DNA of 64,000 nucleotides from Advenella alkanexedens (lineage in GTDB: Bacteria; Pseudomonadota; Gammaproteobacteria; Burkholderiales; Burkholderiaceae_B), in contig NZ_JAHSPR010000001.1 in the NCBI RefSeq assembly GCF_019132845.1, forward strand, positions 434,001 through 498,000, read 5' to 3'. The position numbers and the translations under genes are program-made. Below the pieces are notes generated by a model. The model saw only the letters and a list, made by a program, of their open reading frames with translations, did not search any database and was not told the DNA's origin. Below are positions 1 through 9,328 of this stretch, one piece after another (the stretch's first letter is position 1; every line of letters begins with the position of its first letter).

Positions 1-1316
<1,316 letters not shown>

Positions 1317-1332
1317 GAGCTGCACTGCCACA

Positions 1333-1645
1333 GTTCCCACGCTGGAGCATGGGAACCAGCAAAGAGCGGTACTGTCCCCCCGTTCCCACGCTGGAGCATG
1401 GGAACAAGCAATGCTCTGAACCACTCGTTCCCACGCTCCCGCGTGGTAACGAGTAGCACAGAACCTGGCTGTCATTAAGCCTTGGATAAAAAAAACGCTA
1501 TCTTTCGGGATAGCGTTTTTTTATTGACTGCTGCCTGGACGTTCCCACGCGGGAGCGTGGGAACCAGAAATAACGCTATCTTTCAGGATAGCGTTTTTTT
1601 ATTGACAATTTTTGCCTGGGTGTTTCCCACGCGGGAGCATGGGAA
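1333..1645. repeat. REP cluster 1 (five copies) between gdhA and pnp
   Basis: Five copies of the REP-type palindrome (left arm GTTCCCACGC, 4-base centre, right arm GCRTGGGAAC) lie at about 1333-1356, 1382-1405, 1427-1450, 1541-1564 and 1622-1645. The third ends in GTGGTAAC, a recurrent variant. The last two form part of a 78-bp direct duplication that also contains the terminators. The whole 1317-1688 gap consists of these repeats and two terminators, and I see no gene in it. Confidence 0.9.
1491..1600. terminator. Two tandem bidirectional terminators between gdhA and pnp
   Basis: Hairpin AACGCTATC / GATAGCGTT with a 6-base loop occurs at 1494-1517 and again at 1572-1595. Each is preceded by A residues (longest before the first copy) and followed by a T7 run, so each can work on both strands. 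They would end gdhA on the plus strand and pnp on the minus strand. The two hairpins lie in a direct duplication with a 78-bp period. Confidence 0.85.
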
Positions 1646-1688
1646 CAAGCAACTCGCGTGGCAACGGGCAATAGCTCATTAAAGGTGA

Positions 1689-3842
1689 TTACTCACCATC
1701 AGCCGGGGTTTCTGTAGGCTGAACAGAGCCTTCCAGGCCTTCCAGACCACCCAGGGCCTTGGCGGACAGACGCAGACGACCACGATCATCGGCTTCAATC
1801 ACTTTAACTTTAACTTTCTGGCCAACGGCAAGCACATCGTTGATATTGGCAATGCGGTAATTGGCAATTTCAGAAATGTGCAGCAAGCCATCGCGACCCG
1901 GCAGAATCTGTACAATACCGCCAAAATCCAGCAAGCGCTGAACCGTACCGTCATACACCTGACCCACTTCGACCACAGCAGTCAATTCAGCGATACGACG
2001 CTCGGCCTCTTTGGCTTTTTCAAGATCAGCGCTGGAAATGACCACATCACCTTCATCACTGATATCAATATGGCAGCCCGTTTCTTCAGTCAGGGCACGA
2101 ATGGTCGCACCACCCTTGCCAATCACGTCACGGATTTTATCGGGATTGATTTTCATGGTCAGCATGCGAGGCGCAAAGCTGGACAGTTCGGTACGTGAAC
2201 CGGTAAGCGCTTCGTTCATTTTGCCCAGAATATGCAAGCGGCCTTCACGGGCCTGCGCCAAGGCAACCTGCATGATTTCCTTGGTAATGCCCTGGATTTT
2301 GATATCCATTTGCAAGGCGGTAATACCTTTTTCCGTACCGGCTACTTTGAAATCCATATCACCAAGGTGATCTTCATCACCCAGGATATCGGTAAGAACG
2401 GCAAACTTGCCACCGTCCTTGATCAGACCCATGGCAACACCGGCCACGTGATCTTGTACAGGCACACCTGCATCCATCATGGCCAATGAGCCACCACAAA
2501 CGGAAGCCATGGATGAAGAACCGTTGGATTCGGTAATTTCAGAAACCACGCGAATGGTGTACTGGAAGTCTTCGTGTTTAGGCAAAGTGGCAACCAGTGC
2601 ACGTTTGGCCAAGCGACCGTGACCGATTTCACGGCGTTTGGGAGAACCGAAACGGCCGGTTTCACCGGTGGCAAACGGAGGCATATTGTAATGCAACATG
2701 AAACGGTCGCGGTACTCGCCCATGACCGAGTCGATAATTTGCTCATCTTGTTTGGTACCCAATGTAGCCACCACCAGAGCCTGTGTTTCACCGCGGGTGA
2801 ACAAGGCACTGCCGTGGGTACGGGGCAAGACACCCAGACGGATACTGATTGGGCGCACGGTGCGGGTATCACGACCATCGATACGAGGTTCGCCATTCAG
2901 GATTTGACCACGAACCAGGGCTGCTTCCAGGTCAAACATGATATTTTCAACCGCAACGGTATCAGGCGCTTCTTCATTGCGCTCGGCAGCCTGATCAATT
3001 AAGGTCTGCTTGACGCTGGCATACACTTCTTTCAGTTTTTCGGAACGCTCTTGTTTCTGACGAATTTGATAAGCGGCTTTCAGACCATTGGTAGCCAATG
3101 CGGTAACTGCGGCAATAAGCGGCTCGTTCTTGGGAGCAGGTTCCCAATCCCACTCAGGCTTGCCTGCTTCCTCAACCAATTCGTGAATGGCATTGATAGC
3201 CACCTGCATTTGCTCGTGACCAAACACCACGCCACCGAGCATGATTTCTTCACTTAATTGCCGGGCTTCTGACTCAACCATCAATACGGCCGATTCGGTA
3301 CCGGCAACCACCAGATCCATCTTGGAGTCCTGGAGCTGGGAAACGGTTGGGCTTAACACGTACTGCTCATTGATATAGGCAACACGGGCCGCACCGATAG
3401 GACCATTGAACGGGATACCGGAAATAGACAAGGCAGCCGATGCACCAATCATGGCAACAATATCGGGATCAATTTCAGGATCTACGGACAGGACATGGAT
3501 GATAACCTGAACGTCATTATAGAAACCTTCAGGGAACAAGGGACGCAGTGGGCGGTCGATCAGGCGGGATGTCAGGGTTTCTTTTTCTGAGGGTTTGCCT
3601 TCACGCTTGAAGAAACCACCGGGAATGCGACCGGCTGAATAGGTTTTTTCTACATAATCAACCGTTAGGGGGAAAAAGTCCTGGCCTGCTTTAGCCTGTT
3701 TGGCTGCCACAACGGTGGCCAGCACAACGGTATCGCCCATGGATGCAACAACGGCACCCGAGGATTGACGGGCGATCTCACCCGTTTCCAGAACAACAGT
3801 ATGGGCACCATACTGAAATGACTTGGTCACTTTATTAAACAT
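1689..3842 (-). CDS. pnp: Polyribonucleotide nucleotidyltransferase (PNPase)
   Basis: A phosphorolytic 3'-5' exoribonuclease and degradosome component that acts in mRNA decay. The protein has 717 residues, the normal length. Order: first RNase PH domain (about 1-215), a helical linker, second RNase PH domain (about 310-550) with the catalytic-site region [18 protein letters not shown], then a KH domain with GKGG ([13 protein letters not shown]) and a C-terminal S1 domain ([16 protein letters not shown]). The start ATG at 3840-3842 is preceded by AAGGAA. It lies downstream of rpsO on the same strand, as in most proteobacteria, with a long hairpin in the 155-bp gap. Confidence 0.98.
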   Translation of the reverse strand: MFNKVTKSFQYGAHTVVLETGEIARQSSGAVVASMGDTVVLATVVAAKQAKAGQDFFPLTVDYVEKTYSAGRIPGGFFKREGKPSEKETLTSRLIDRPLRPLFPEGFYNDVQVIIHVLSVDPEIDPDIVAMIGASAALSISGIPFNGPIGAARVAYINEQYVLSPTVSQLQDSKMDLVVAGTESAVLMVESEARQLSEEIMLGGVVFGHEQMQVAINAIHELVEEAGKPEWDWEPAPKNEPLIAAVTALATNGLKAAYQIRQKQERSEKLKEVYASVKQTLIDQAAERNEEAPDTVAVENIMFDLEAALVRGQILNGEPRIDGRDTRTVRPISIRLGVLPRTHGSALFTRGETQALVVATLGTKQDEQIIDSVMGEYRDRFMLHYNMPPFATGETGRFGSPKRREIGHGRLAKRALVATLPKHEDFQYTIRVVSEITESNGSSSMASVCGGSLAMMDAGVPVQDHVAGVAMGLIKDGGKFAVLTDILGDEDHLGDMDFKVAGTEKGITALQMDIKIQGITKEIMQVALAQAREGRLHILGKMNEALTGSRTELSSFAPRMLTMKINPDKIRDVIGKGGATIRALTEETGCHIDISDEGDVVISSADLEKAKEAERRIAELTAVVEVGQVYDGTVQRLLDFGGIVQILPGRDGLLHISEIANYRIANINDVLAVGQKVKVKVIEADDRGRLRLSAKALGGLEGLEGSVQPTETPADGE

Positions 3843-3932
3843 TTGTATTCCTTACAATAATTATTTGCCCGTTCACCACAAAAATGCACCATGATCCCAT
3901 GCATTTAAATTTGGCAAATAAACAACAATAAA

Positions 3933-3973
3933 AAAACCGTGCACAGTACCAAAATAGTACTGTGCACGGTTTT
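3933..3973 (-). terminator. rpsO-pnp intergenic hairpin / terminator
   Basis: A perfect 17-bp inverted repeat (arms AAAACCGTGCACAGTAC and GTACTGTGCACGGTTTT, 7-base loop) is followed on the minus strand by a run of T. It would end the rpsO transcript. In E. coli a comparable rpsO-pnp hairpin region is also an RNase III processing site controlling pnp; that role here is inferred from position. Confidence 0.85.
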
Positions 3974-3997
3974 ATCCTTGGGCAAAAACCCCAAAAA

Positions 3998-4267
3998 TCA
4001 CTTACGCAGACCGAGTTTTTCGATAAGAGCGCGGTAAGAATCAGGGTTACGGCCTTTCAGGTAATCGAGCATTTTGCGGCGGCGGCTAACCATGCGCAGC
4101 AAACCGCGACGTGAGTGATGGTCTTTCATGTGTGTTTTGAAGTGACCGGTCAACTCATTGATGCGTGCAGTCAACAAAGCAACCTGAACTTCAGGAGACC
4201 CTGTGTCGCCTGCCTTACGGGCAAATTCTGAAACGATTTCTGATTTTTTGATATCTGATACTGACAT
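3998..4267 (-). CDS. rpsO: 30S ribosomal protein S15
   Basis: Primary 16S rRNA-binding protein of the small subunit. I chose the ATG at 4265-4267, giving 89 residues that begin [12 protein letters not shown], because AGAGGAA sits six bases upstream and 89 residues is the usual length. A longer frame to 4306 would add 13 atypical residues. Conserved features are [33 protein letters not shown] and the basic C-terminal LGLRK. Confidence 0.98.
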   Translation of the reverse strand: MSVSDIKKSEIVSEFARKAGDTGSPEVQVALLTARINELTGHFKTHMKDHHSRRGLLRMVSRRRKMLDYLKGRNPDSYRALIEKLGLRK

Positions 4268-4469
4268 AATAGTTCCTCTGGGACATGCGGTAACACTGAG
4301 GGGCATTACCGTGAATTACCATTAAAAATTAAATAAAATATAACAATGCCTGTGCGATAAAGGTATCATCAATACCAGTTTCATACACCTGCAAGAGCTA
4401 AGTAGAGCATTATAACTGATTCCACCAAATAATGCCCAATTTATCTTCGGCAACAAAAAGGAAATCAAA

Positions 4470-4988
4470 ATGTTTACTCTGTCACAACAAAAGTGGATTA
4501 AACCAACCCTGCTGGCCTGCTCCCTGCTGGCACTTTCGGCCTGCACCACTTATCGGGACATCCCGCCCAACAGCCCCCTTGGCCTGGTCGAAAACCAGCT
4601 GGGTTTACCCAATTACCGCTGTACCCTGCCTGATGGCCGTCAAAGACTGGTCTGGAGCCAGCAGCCTATGGGACAATACGCCTATGGTGCCAATGTCAAC
4701 CAGGATGGCCTGATAGACAAACTCCAGTCCTTGCTGACCGATGCGCATTTCAAGCGACTTAACGAAGGTCGCTGGACACCCGCTGATGTCGCCTGTGAAT
4801 TTGGCCCACCCGCTGAAATAGACCGGACTGGCCTGGGTGAAAAAAATGAAGTCGTCTGGACTTACCGCTACAAACAAAGCAATGTCTGGAATTCAGTCAT
4901 GTATGTTTATTTCGGACGCGATGGCGAGGCTGTGACCCATTACCATTCAGGCCCCGATCCCCGCTATGAGCGCTGGTTCTACGATTAA
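4470..4988 (+). CDS. SmpA/OmlA (BamE)-like lipoprotein
   Basis: 172 residues. Type II signal peptide: hydrophobic stretch LLACSLLAL followed by lipobox LSAC, with the acylated cysteine at about residue 25. After it comes a region with a BamE/OmlA flavour (GLVENQLGLPNYRC) and a second half of short beta-strands (VVWTYRYKQSNVWNSVMYVYFGRDG). It is probably an outer-membrane-anchored lipoprotein. It may be related to outer-membrane assembly or integrity, but whether it is the true BamE is unclear. The start is supported by AAAAAGGAAA. It is divergent from rpsO, and its last four bases overlap the end of pssA on the other strand. Confidence 0.75.
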   Translation: MFTLSQQKWIKPTLLACSLLALSACTTYRDIPPNSPLGLVENQLGLPNYRCTLPDGRQRLVWSQQPMGQYAYGANVNQDGLIDKLQSLLTDAHFKRLNEGRWTPADVACEFGPPAEIDRTGLGEKNEVVWTYRYKQSNVWNSVMYVYFGRDGEAVTHYHSGPDPRYERWFYD

Positions 4989-5749
4989 ACGGGCGGATCA
5001 TCGGGGTTATGACGGCTGTCGTAACGCTGGCGGATTTTACGCCAGCGCACATACCAAATGCCCCAACCTGACAAACCATAAATGACAAACAGCCCAAACA
5101 GTACAATCGGAGGATCAGCCGACACAACGGCAAAAACCAATACAACCGCCAGCATAATGGTGGCCGGTGACAGTTTTTTCTCGAGAGTCATTGACTTGCC
5201 ACTGAAAAATGGCGCATTCGACACCATGGTAATACCGGTATAAGTGGTAATTGCAAAAGCAATCCAGGCCTGGAACTCGTAGTTGGGAATTTTATTATCC
5301 ACGGAAAGCCAGACAAATCCGGCCACCAGGGCGGCTGCCGATGGGCTGGGCAAACCCTGGAAAAAACGACTGTCCACCACCGCGATATTGGTATTGAAAC
5401 GGGCCAGTCGAATAGCTGCTCCAGCCACATAAATAAAAGCGGCAATCCAGCCCCAACGGCCAATATCCTGCAGCAGGTACTCATACATCACCAAGGCGGG
5501 CGCCACCCCAAAAGAAACAATATCTGACATGGAGTCATATTGCTCGCCAAAGGACGACTGCGTATTGGTCATCCTGGCCACCCGGCCATCCATGGCATCA
5601 AGCACCATGGCGGCAAAAATGGCAATGGCCGCCACCTCAAACTGGCCATTCATGGCCTGCACAATGGCATAAAACCCGGCAAACAAATTGGCGGTGGTAA
5701 AAGCATTAGGCAGGAGGTAAACACTGCGACGGCGTTGGAGATCATTCAT
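4985..5749 (-). CDS. pssA: CDP-diacylglycerol-serine O-phosphatidyltransferase
   Basis: An inner-membrane enzyme that makes phosphatidylserine from CDP-diacylglycerol and L-serine, the step before Psd. 254 residues with several membrane helices. The CDP-alcohol phosphotransferase signature D-x2-DG-x2-AR-x8-G-x3-D-x3-D is complete (starting DAMDGRVARM and ending GEQYDSMSD). This is the multi-span type II PssA. It lies 9 bp downstream of psd on the same strand, so phosphatidylethanolamine synthesis is encoded as a two-gene operon. Confidence 0.95.
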   Translation of the reverse strand: MNDLQRRRSVYLLPNAFTTANLFAGFYAIVQAMNGQFEVAAIAIFAAMVLDAMDGRVARMTNTQSSFGEQYDSMSDIVSFGVAPALVMYEYLLQDIGRWGWIAAFIYVAGAAIRLARFNTNIAVVDSRFFQGLPSPSAAALVAGFVWLSVDNKIPNYEFQAWIAFAITTYTGITMVSNAPFFSGKSMTLEKKLSPATIMLAVVLVFAVVSADPPIVLFGLFVIYGLSGWGIWYVRWRKIRQRYDSRHNPDDPPV

Positions 5750-5758
5750 GATGTTTTA

Positions 5759-6412
5759 CTATTCAGCAGGTAAATCGGCCAGGGCCGTGCTGGTGGCACT
5801 GACTTTATCACCAATAACAACTCTTGGACGGGAGCCCAAAGGCAGATAAACGTCTACCCGGGAGCCAAAACGGATAAAACCGTAACGCTGGCCACGCTTG
5901 AGCTCATCACCCTGTTTTGCATAACATAAAATACGCTTGGCAACCAGACCGGCCACCTGCACAGCGGTAACGGTGCGTCCGTCGGGCGTTTCAAGCACCA
6001 TGGCGTTACGTTCGTTTTCCAGCGAGGCCTTATCGAGGGCGGCATTAAAAAACCTGCCTGAAAAATACTGGACTTTTTTAACCGTACCATCAACAGGAGA
6101 GCGGTTGGAATGCACATTGAAGACATTCATGAAAACACTGATTTTGATGGCATCGCGCTGCGCATAAATATCATACACCTCTTCAACCGCCACAATGCGC
6201 CCATCGGCCGGTGACAACACCAAATTGTCCCCCTCCGGAGCGACCCGCTGTGGATCACGGAAAAACTGCAAGACAAACAGGGCAATAATCCAGAACGGAA
6301 TGGAAACGGCAAAAGACCAGAGCGAAACGATCAGAGCGGCGACAATGGAAATTGCCAGAAAGGGCCAACCCTCTTTGGCAATTATGGGATGAGGGTAATG
6401 AGGTTTATTCAT
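5759..6412 (-). CDS. psd: Phosphatidylserine decarboxylase proenzyme
   Basis: Converts phosphatidylserine to phosphatidylethanolamine using a pyruvoyl group. The chosen start, ATG 6410-6412 ([15 protein letters not shown]), gives 217 residues, typical of the short PSD-A subfamily. A longer frame to 6493 adds an unlikely N-terminus. Two membrane helices follow the N-terminus (about 18-50). The catalytic region [12 protein letters not shown] is present, and self-cleavage is expected at the GS of [11 protein letters not shown], leaving a short alpha chain. Upstream on the minus strand is the terminator of the thiolase gene, so psd-pssA has its own promoter. Confidence 0.95.
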   Translation of the reverse strand: MNKPHYPHPIIAKEGWPFLAISIVAALIVSLWSFAVSIPFWIIALFVLQFFRDPQRVAPEGDNLVLSPADGRIVAVEEVYDIYAQRDAIKISVFMNVFNVHSNRSPVDGTVKKVQYFSGRFFNAALDKASLENERNAMVLETPDGRTVTAVQVAGLVAKRILCYAKQGDELKRGQRYGFIRFGSRVDVYLPLGSRPRVVIGDKVSATSTALADLPAE

Positions 6413-6482
6413 TCGATTTTTCAAGCAAGGCAAATAATAATAATTGCCCATTGTAATAAAAATAAATGCTTCGCGTACAAAC

Positions 6483-6519
6483 AAAAAACCCAAGCCCGTA
6501 TATAACAGGATTGGGTTTC
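6483..6519 (-). terminator. Terminator after the thiolase gene
   Basis: Inverted repeat AAACCCAA ... TTGGGTTT with a roughly 16-base middle, followed on the minus strand by T6. It separates the thiolase operon from psd-pssA. Confidence 0.75.
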
Positions 6520-6587
6520 TTGATTATTGAACCATTGTATTGACAGCCCCACTGCCCAGAAAGGAAAACAGGGCTGCCAGACAAGCA

Positions 6588-7790
6588 TTAAACGCGTTCG
6601 ATAATAACGGCAGCACCCTGGCCAACACCAATACACATGGTGCACAAGGCATAACGGCCACCAGTGCGTTGCAGCTGATACATGGCAGTGGTTACCAGGC
6701 GGGCACCTGATGCACCCAAGGGGTGACCCAGGGCAATGGCGCCACCATTGGGGTTCACGTGCTCGGCATCATCGGCCAGGCCCAGGTCACGGGTAACGGC
6801 CAATGCCTGTGCGGCAAATGCTTCGTTCAACTCGATCACATCCATTTGATCAAGCGTCAAACCTGCTTTGTCCAATACCTTGCGAATGGCAGGTGCAGGA
6901 CCAAAACCCATGATGCGTGGCGCAACACCGGCGGTTGCCATGGCAACCACACGTGCCTTGGGGGTCAGGCCGTATTTCTTGACGGCTTCATCAGAAGCCA
7001 GCAACACGGCACATGAACCGTCGTTAACACCCGAGGCGTTACCGGCAGTCACTGACCCCCCCTGACGAACCACACCTTTCAGTTTGGCCAGTGTTTCGGC
7101 TGTGGTGGCACGTGGGTGCTCATCGGTGTCAAAAATTTTAGGATCGGCTTTTTTCTGGGGAATGGAAACCGGGATGATTTCTTCCTTGAAAACACCTTCT
7201 GCAATCGCACGCGCGGCACGTTGCTGGCTGCGAAGGGCGAAAGCGTCCTGGTCTTCGCGGGAAACCTTGAAATCATCAGCGACGTTTTCAGCGGTTTCAG
7301 GCATGGAGTCAATGCCGTACTGCTCTTTCATTTTAGGATTGACAAAACGCCAGCCAATAGTGGTGTCTTCAATTTTGGCAGTCCGTGAAAAAGCGGTTTC
7401 GGCCTTACCCATGACGAATGGAGCACGTGACATGCTTTCAACACCACCGGCAATCATCAGGTCAACTTCACCGGATTTGATCGCACGGGCAGCGGTACCA
7501 ATCGCATCAAGACTGGATGCGCACAAACGGTTCAGGGTGGCACCGGGCACTTCAACCGGCAGACCGGCCAGCAAACCGGCCATACGGGCCACGTTACGGT
7601 TATCTTCACCCGCCTGGTTGGCACAACCGTAAATAATATCGTCCAGTTCGGCCCAGTTGATGGAAGGATTACGCTCTACCAGCGCCTTGATGGGCAAGGC
7701 AGCCAGGTCATCGGTACGAACGGTAGACAAACTGCCGGCGTAACGGCCGATAGGAGTACGAACGGCATCACAAATATATGCATTAGTCAT
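6588..7790 (-). CDS. pcaF: 3-oxoadipyl-CoA thiolase type acetyl-CoA acyltransferase
   Basis: Thiolytic cleavage of 3-oxoadipyl-CoA to succinyl-CoA and acetyl-CoA is the likely reaction. 400 residues. Nucleophile Cys90 in LNRLCASSLDAIG, the His of GGAIALGHPLGASG near residue 356, and Cys386 in CTMCIGVGQG complete the thiolase triad. It resembles PcaF/DcaF more than the short-chain PhaA class. The start is preceded by GGAAAG. It is the last gene of a run (bifunctional enzyme, two CoA-transferase subunits, thiolase). That context fits adipate-type dicarboxylate oxidation as well as the protocatechuate pathway, and no ring-cleavage pca genes are nearby. Confidence 0.9.
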   Translation of the reverse strand: MTNAYICDAVRTPIGRYAGSLSTVRTDDLAALPIKALVERNPSINWAELDDIIYGCANQAGEDNRNVARMAGLLAGLPVEVPGATLNRLCASSLDAIGTAARAIKSGEVDLMIAGGVESMSRAPFVMGKAETAFSRTAKIEDTTIGWRFVNPKMKEQYGIDSMPETAENVADDFKVSREDQDAFALRSQQRAARAIAEGVFKEEIIPVSIPQKKADPKIFDTDEHPRATTAETLAKLKGVVRQGGSVTAGNASGVNDGSCAVLLASDEAVKKYGLTPKARVVAMATAGVAPRIMGFGPAPAIRKVLDKAGLTLDQMDVIELNEAFAAQALAVTRDLGLADDAEHVNPNGGAIALGHPLGASGARLVTTAMYQLQRTGGRYALCTMCIGVGQGAAVIIERV

Positions 7791-7830
7791 TTTACTGCTT
7801 TCCAGAAAAAGATAAAAAAATTAAAAACGA

Positions 7831-8466
7831 TTAGAAAATGAGTTTCGCACCTGTGCGAGCCTGCAAGTCCTCATCACTGATATCCACCAGCTTTTCAATA
7901 ACCTTGACACCCTCGGGGGTAATCTCAAGCACGGCGATATCGGTATAAATACGGCTGACCACACCCAGGCCGGTAACAGGCAAGGTACATTTTTCAAGAA
8001 TTTTGGGAGAACCGTCTTTGGAGTTGTGCTCCATCAGGATATACACTTTCTTGGCACCTACGGCCAGATCCATGGCACCACCGACTGCCGGAGGCTCACC
8101 GGGACGACCCAGCGACCAGTTGGCCAGGTCACCATTGGCGGCAACCTGCATGCCACCCATGATACATAAATCAAGGTGACCGCCACGCATGATGGCGAAA
8201 GAATCCACGTGATGGAAGAAAGAGCCGCCTGTTAGCAGGGTTACCGGCTGTTTACCGGCGTTGATCAACTCAAAATCCTCTTCCCCTTCAGGCGGGGTTG
8301 GGCCCATTCCCAGAATACCGTTTTCGCTATGCAGCAACACTTCATCTTCAGGGTTAAGGTAATTGGCCACCAGGACGGGAATACCAATTCCCAGGTTTAC
8401 ATAGCTGCCAGGAGGAATATCTTTTGCCAGGCGTTCAGCCATTTGCTCGCGTGTGAACTTTTCCAT
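7831..8466 (-). CDS. pcaJ: CoA-transferase subunit B (3-oxoadipate / dicarboxylate type)
   Basis: Beta subunit of a family I CoA-transferase that moves CoA from succinyl-CoA to a carboxylic acid through a glutamyl-CoA intermediate. 211 residues from ATG 8464-8466 (MEKFTREQMAERLAKDI); the longer frame to 8505 overlaps subunit A and lacks similarity. The catalytic glutamate lies in HSENGILGMGP. It follows subunit A by 13 bp and precedes the thiolase by 40 bp. The substrate could be 3-oxoadipate (PcaIJ) or adipate and related diacids (DcaIJ); the neighbouring dehydrogenases favour the latter. Confidence 0.9.
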   Translation of the reverse strand: MEKFTREQMAERLAKDIPPGSYVNLGIGIPVLVANYLNPEDEVLLHSENGILGMGPTPPEGEEDFELINAGKQPVTLLTGGSFFHHVDSFAIMRGGHLDLCIMGGMQVAANGDLANWSLGRPGEPPAVGGAMDLAVGAKKVYILMEHNSKDGSPKILEKCTLPVTGLGVVSRIYTDIAVLEITPEGVKVIEKLVDISDEDLQARTGAKLIF

Positions 8467-8479
8467 TTTATTGTTTTCC

Positions 8480-9160
8480 TTAGCTAGAGATATGAGGATT
8501 TTCAACCTGAACCACGCGGTTCACGAAAATGCCCGGTGTAATGATATGCTCGGGATCCAGTTCACCCAGTTCAACAATTTGCTTAACCTGAACAATGGTG
8601 GTTTTGGCCGCCTGACACATGACCGGACCAAAATTGCGTGCTGCCTTGCGGTACACCAGGTTACCCCAGCGGTCACCCTTTTCAGCCAGAACGAATGCAA
8701 AATCACCATGAATGGGATACTCAAACACATAGTGCTGACCATTGATTTCGCGGGTTTCCTTGCCTTTGGCCAAATCGGTACCGTAGCTGGTACGGGTATA
8801 GAAACCACCTAAACCGGCACCGGCTGCGTGCAGACGCTCGGCAATCGTACCTTGTGGCACACACTCGAGCTCGATCTTACCGGCCTTGTATTTCTCATTG
8901 AAAACATTCGAATTGGATGACTTCGGAAATGAACAGATGATTTTGCGAACGCGATCTGCCTTAATCAGGGCTGCCAGACCGGTCTCAAAGTTACCCGCAT
9001 TGTTATTGACAACCGTCAGATCACGGGCACCCTGGTCAATAAGGGCGTGAATCAATTCGGTCGGATGACCGGCACCGCCGAAACCGCCAATCAGGACGGT
9101 AGCGCCGTCAAATACGTCCGCGACAGCTTCTTCAACGCTGCCACAAATTTTATTTATCAT
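8480..9160 (-). CDS. pcaI: CoA-transferase subunit A (3-oxoadipate / dicarboxylate type)
   Basis: Alpha subunit of the same CoA-transferase. 226 residues from ATG 9158-9160 (MINKICGSVEEAV). The CoA-binding glycine motif GGFGGAGHPTELI is near residue 23-35, and NNAGNF follows. A longer frame to 9238 adds residues not seen in the family. It is the first of three closely spaced genes (A, B, thiolase). Confidence 0.9.
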   Translation of the reverse strand: MINKICGSVEEAVADVFDGATVLIGGFGGAGHPTELIHALIDQGARDLTVVNNNAGNFETGLAALIKADRVRKIICSFPKSSNSNVFNEKYKAGKIELECVPQGTIAERLHAAGAGLGGFYTRTSYGTDLAKGKETREINGQHYVFEYPIHGDFAFVLAEKGDRWGNLVYRKAARNFGPVMCQAAKTTIVQVKQIVELGELDPEHIITPGIFVNRVVQVENPHISS

Positions 9161-9241
9161 ATCTAAAGCCTTAAGTTTACGACTAATGAAAATGTGATCA
9201 ATCAGCACAAAGGCAGCCTGATTTTTACACCGTAGCAATTA

Positions 9242-9274
9242 ATCCCGAATGGCCATTTGCGTGCCATTCGGGAT
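9242..9274. terminator. Hairpin between bifunctional beta-oxidation gene and CoA-transferase
   Basis: Inverted repeat with arms ATCCCGAATGGC and GCCATTCGGGAT around a short centre. No T run follows on the minus strand, so it may be a weak terminator, an mRNA processing or stabilising hairpin, or a protein site in the leader of the CoA-transferase operon. Confidence 0.5.
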
Positions 9275-9328
9275 ATCAGTACTGTCTTTGAGATCGTTAA
9301 TTTTAACGTATCCTGTCGTACTAATTGC

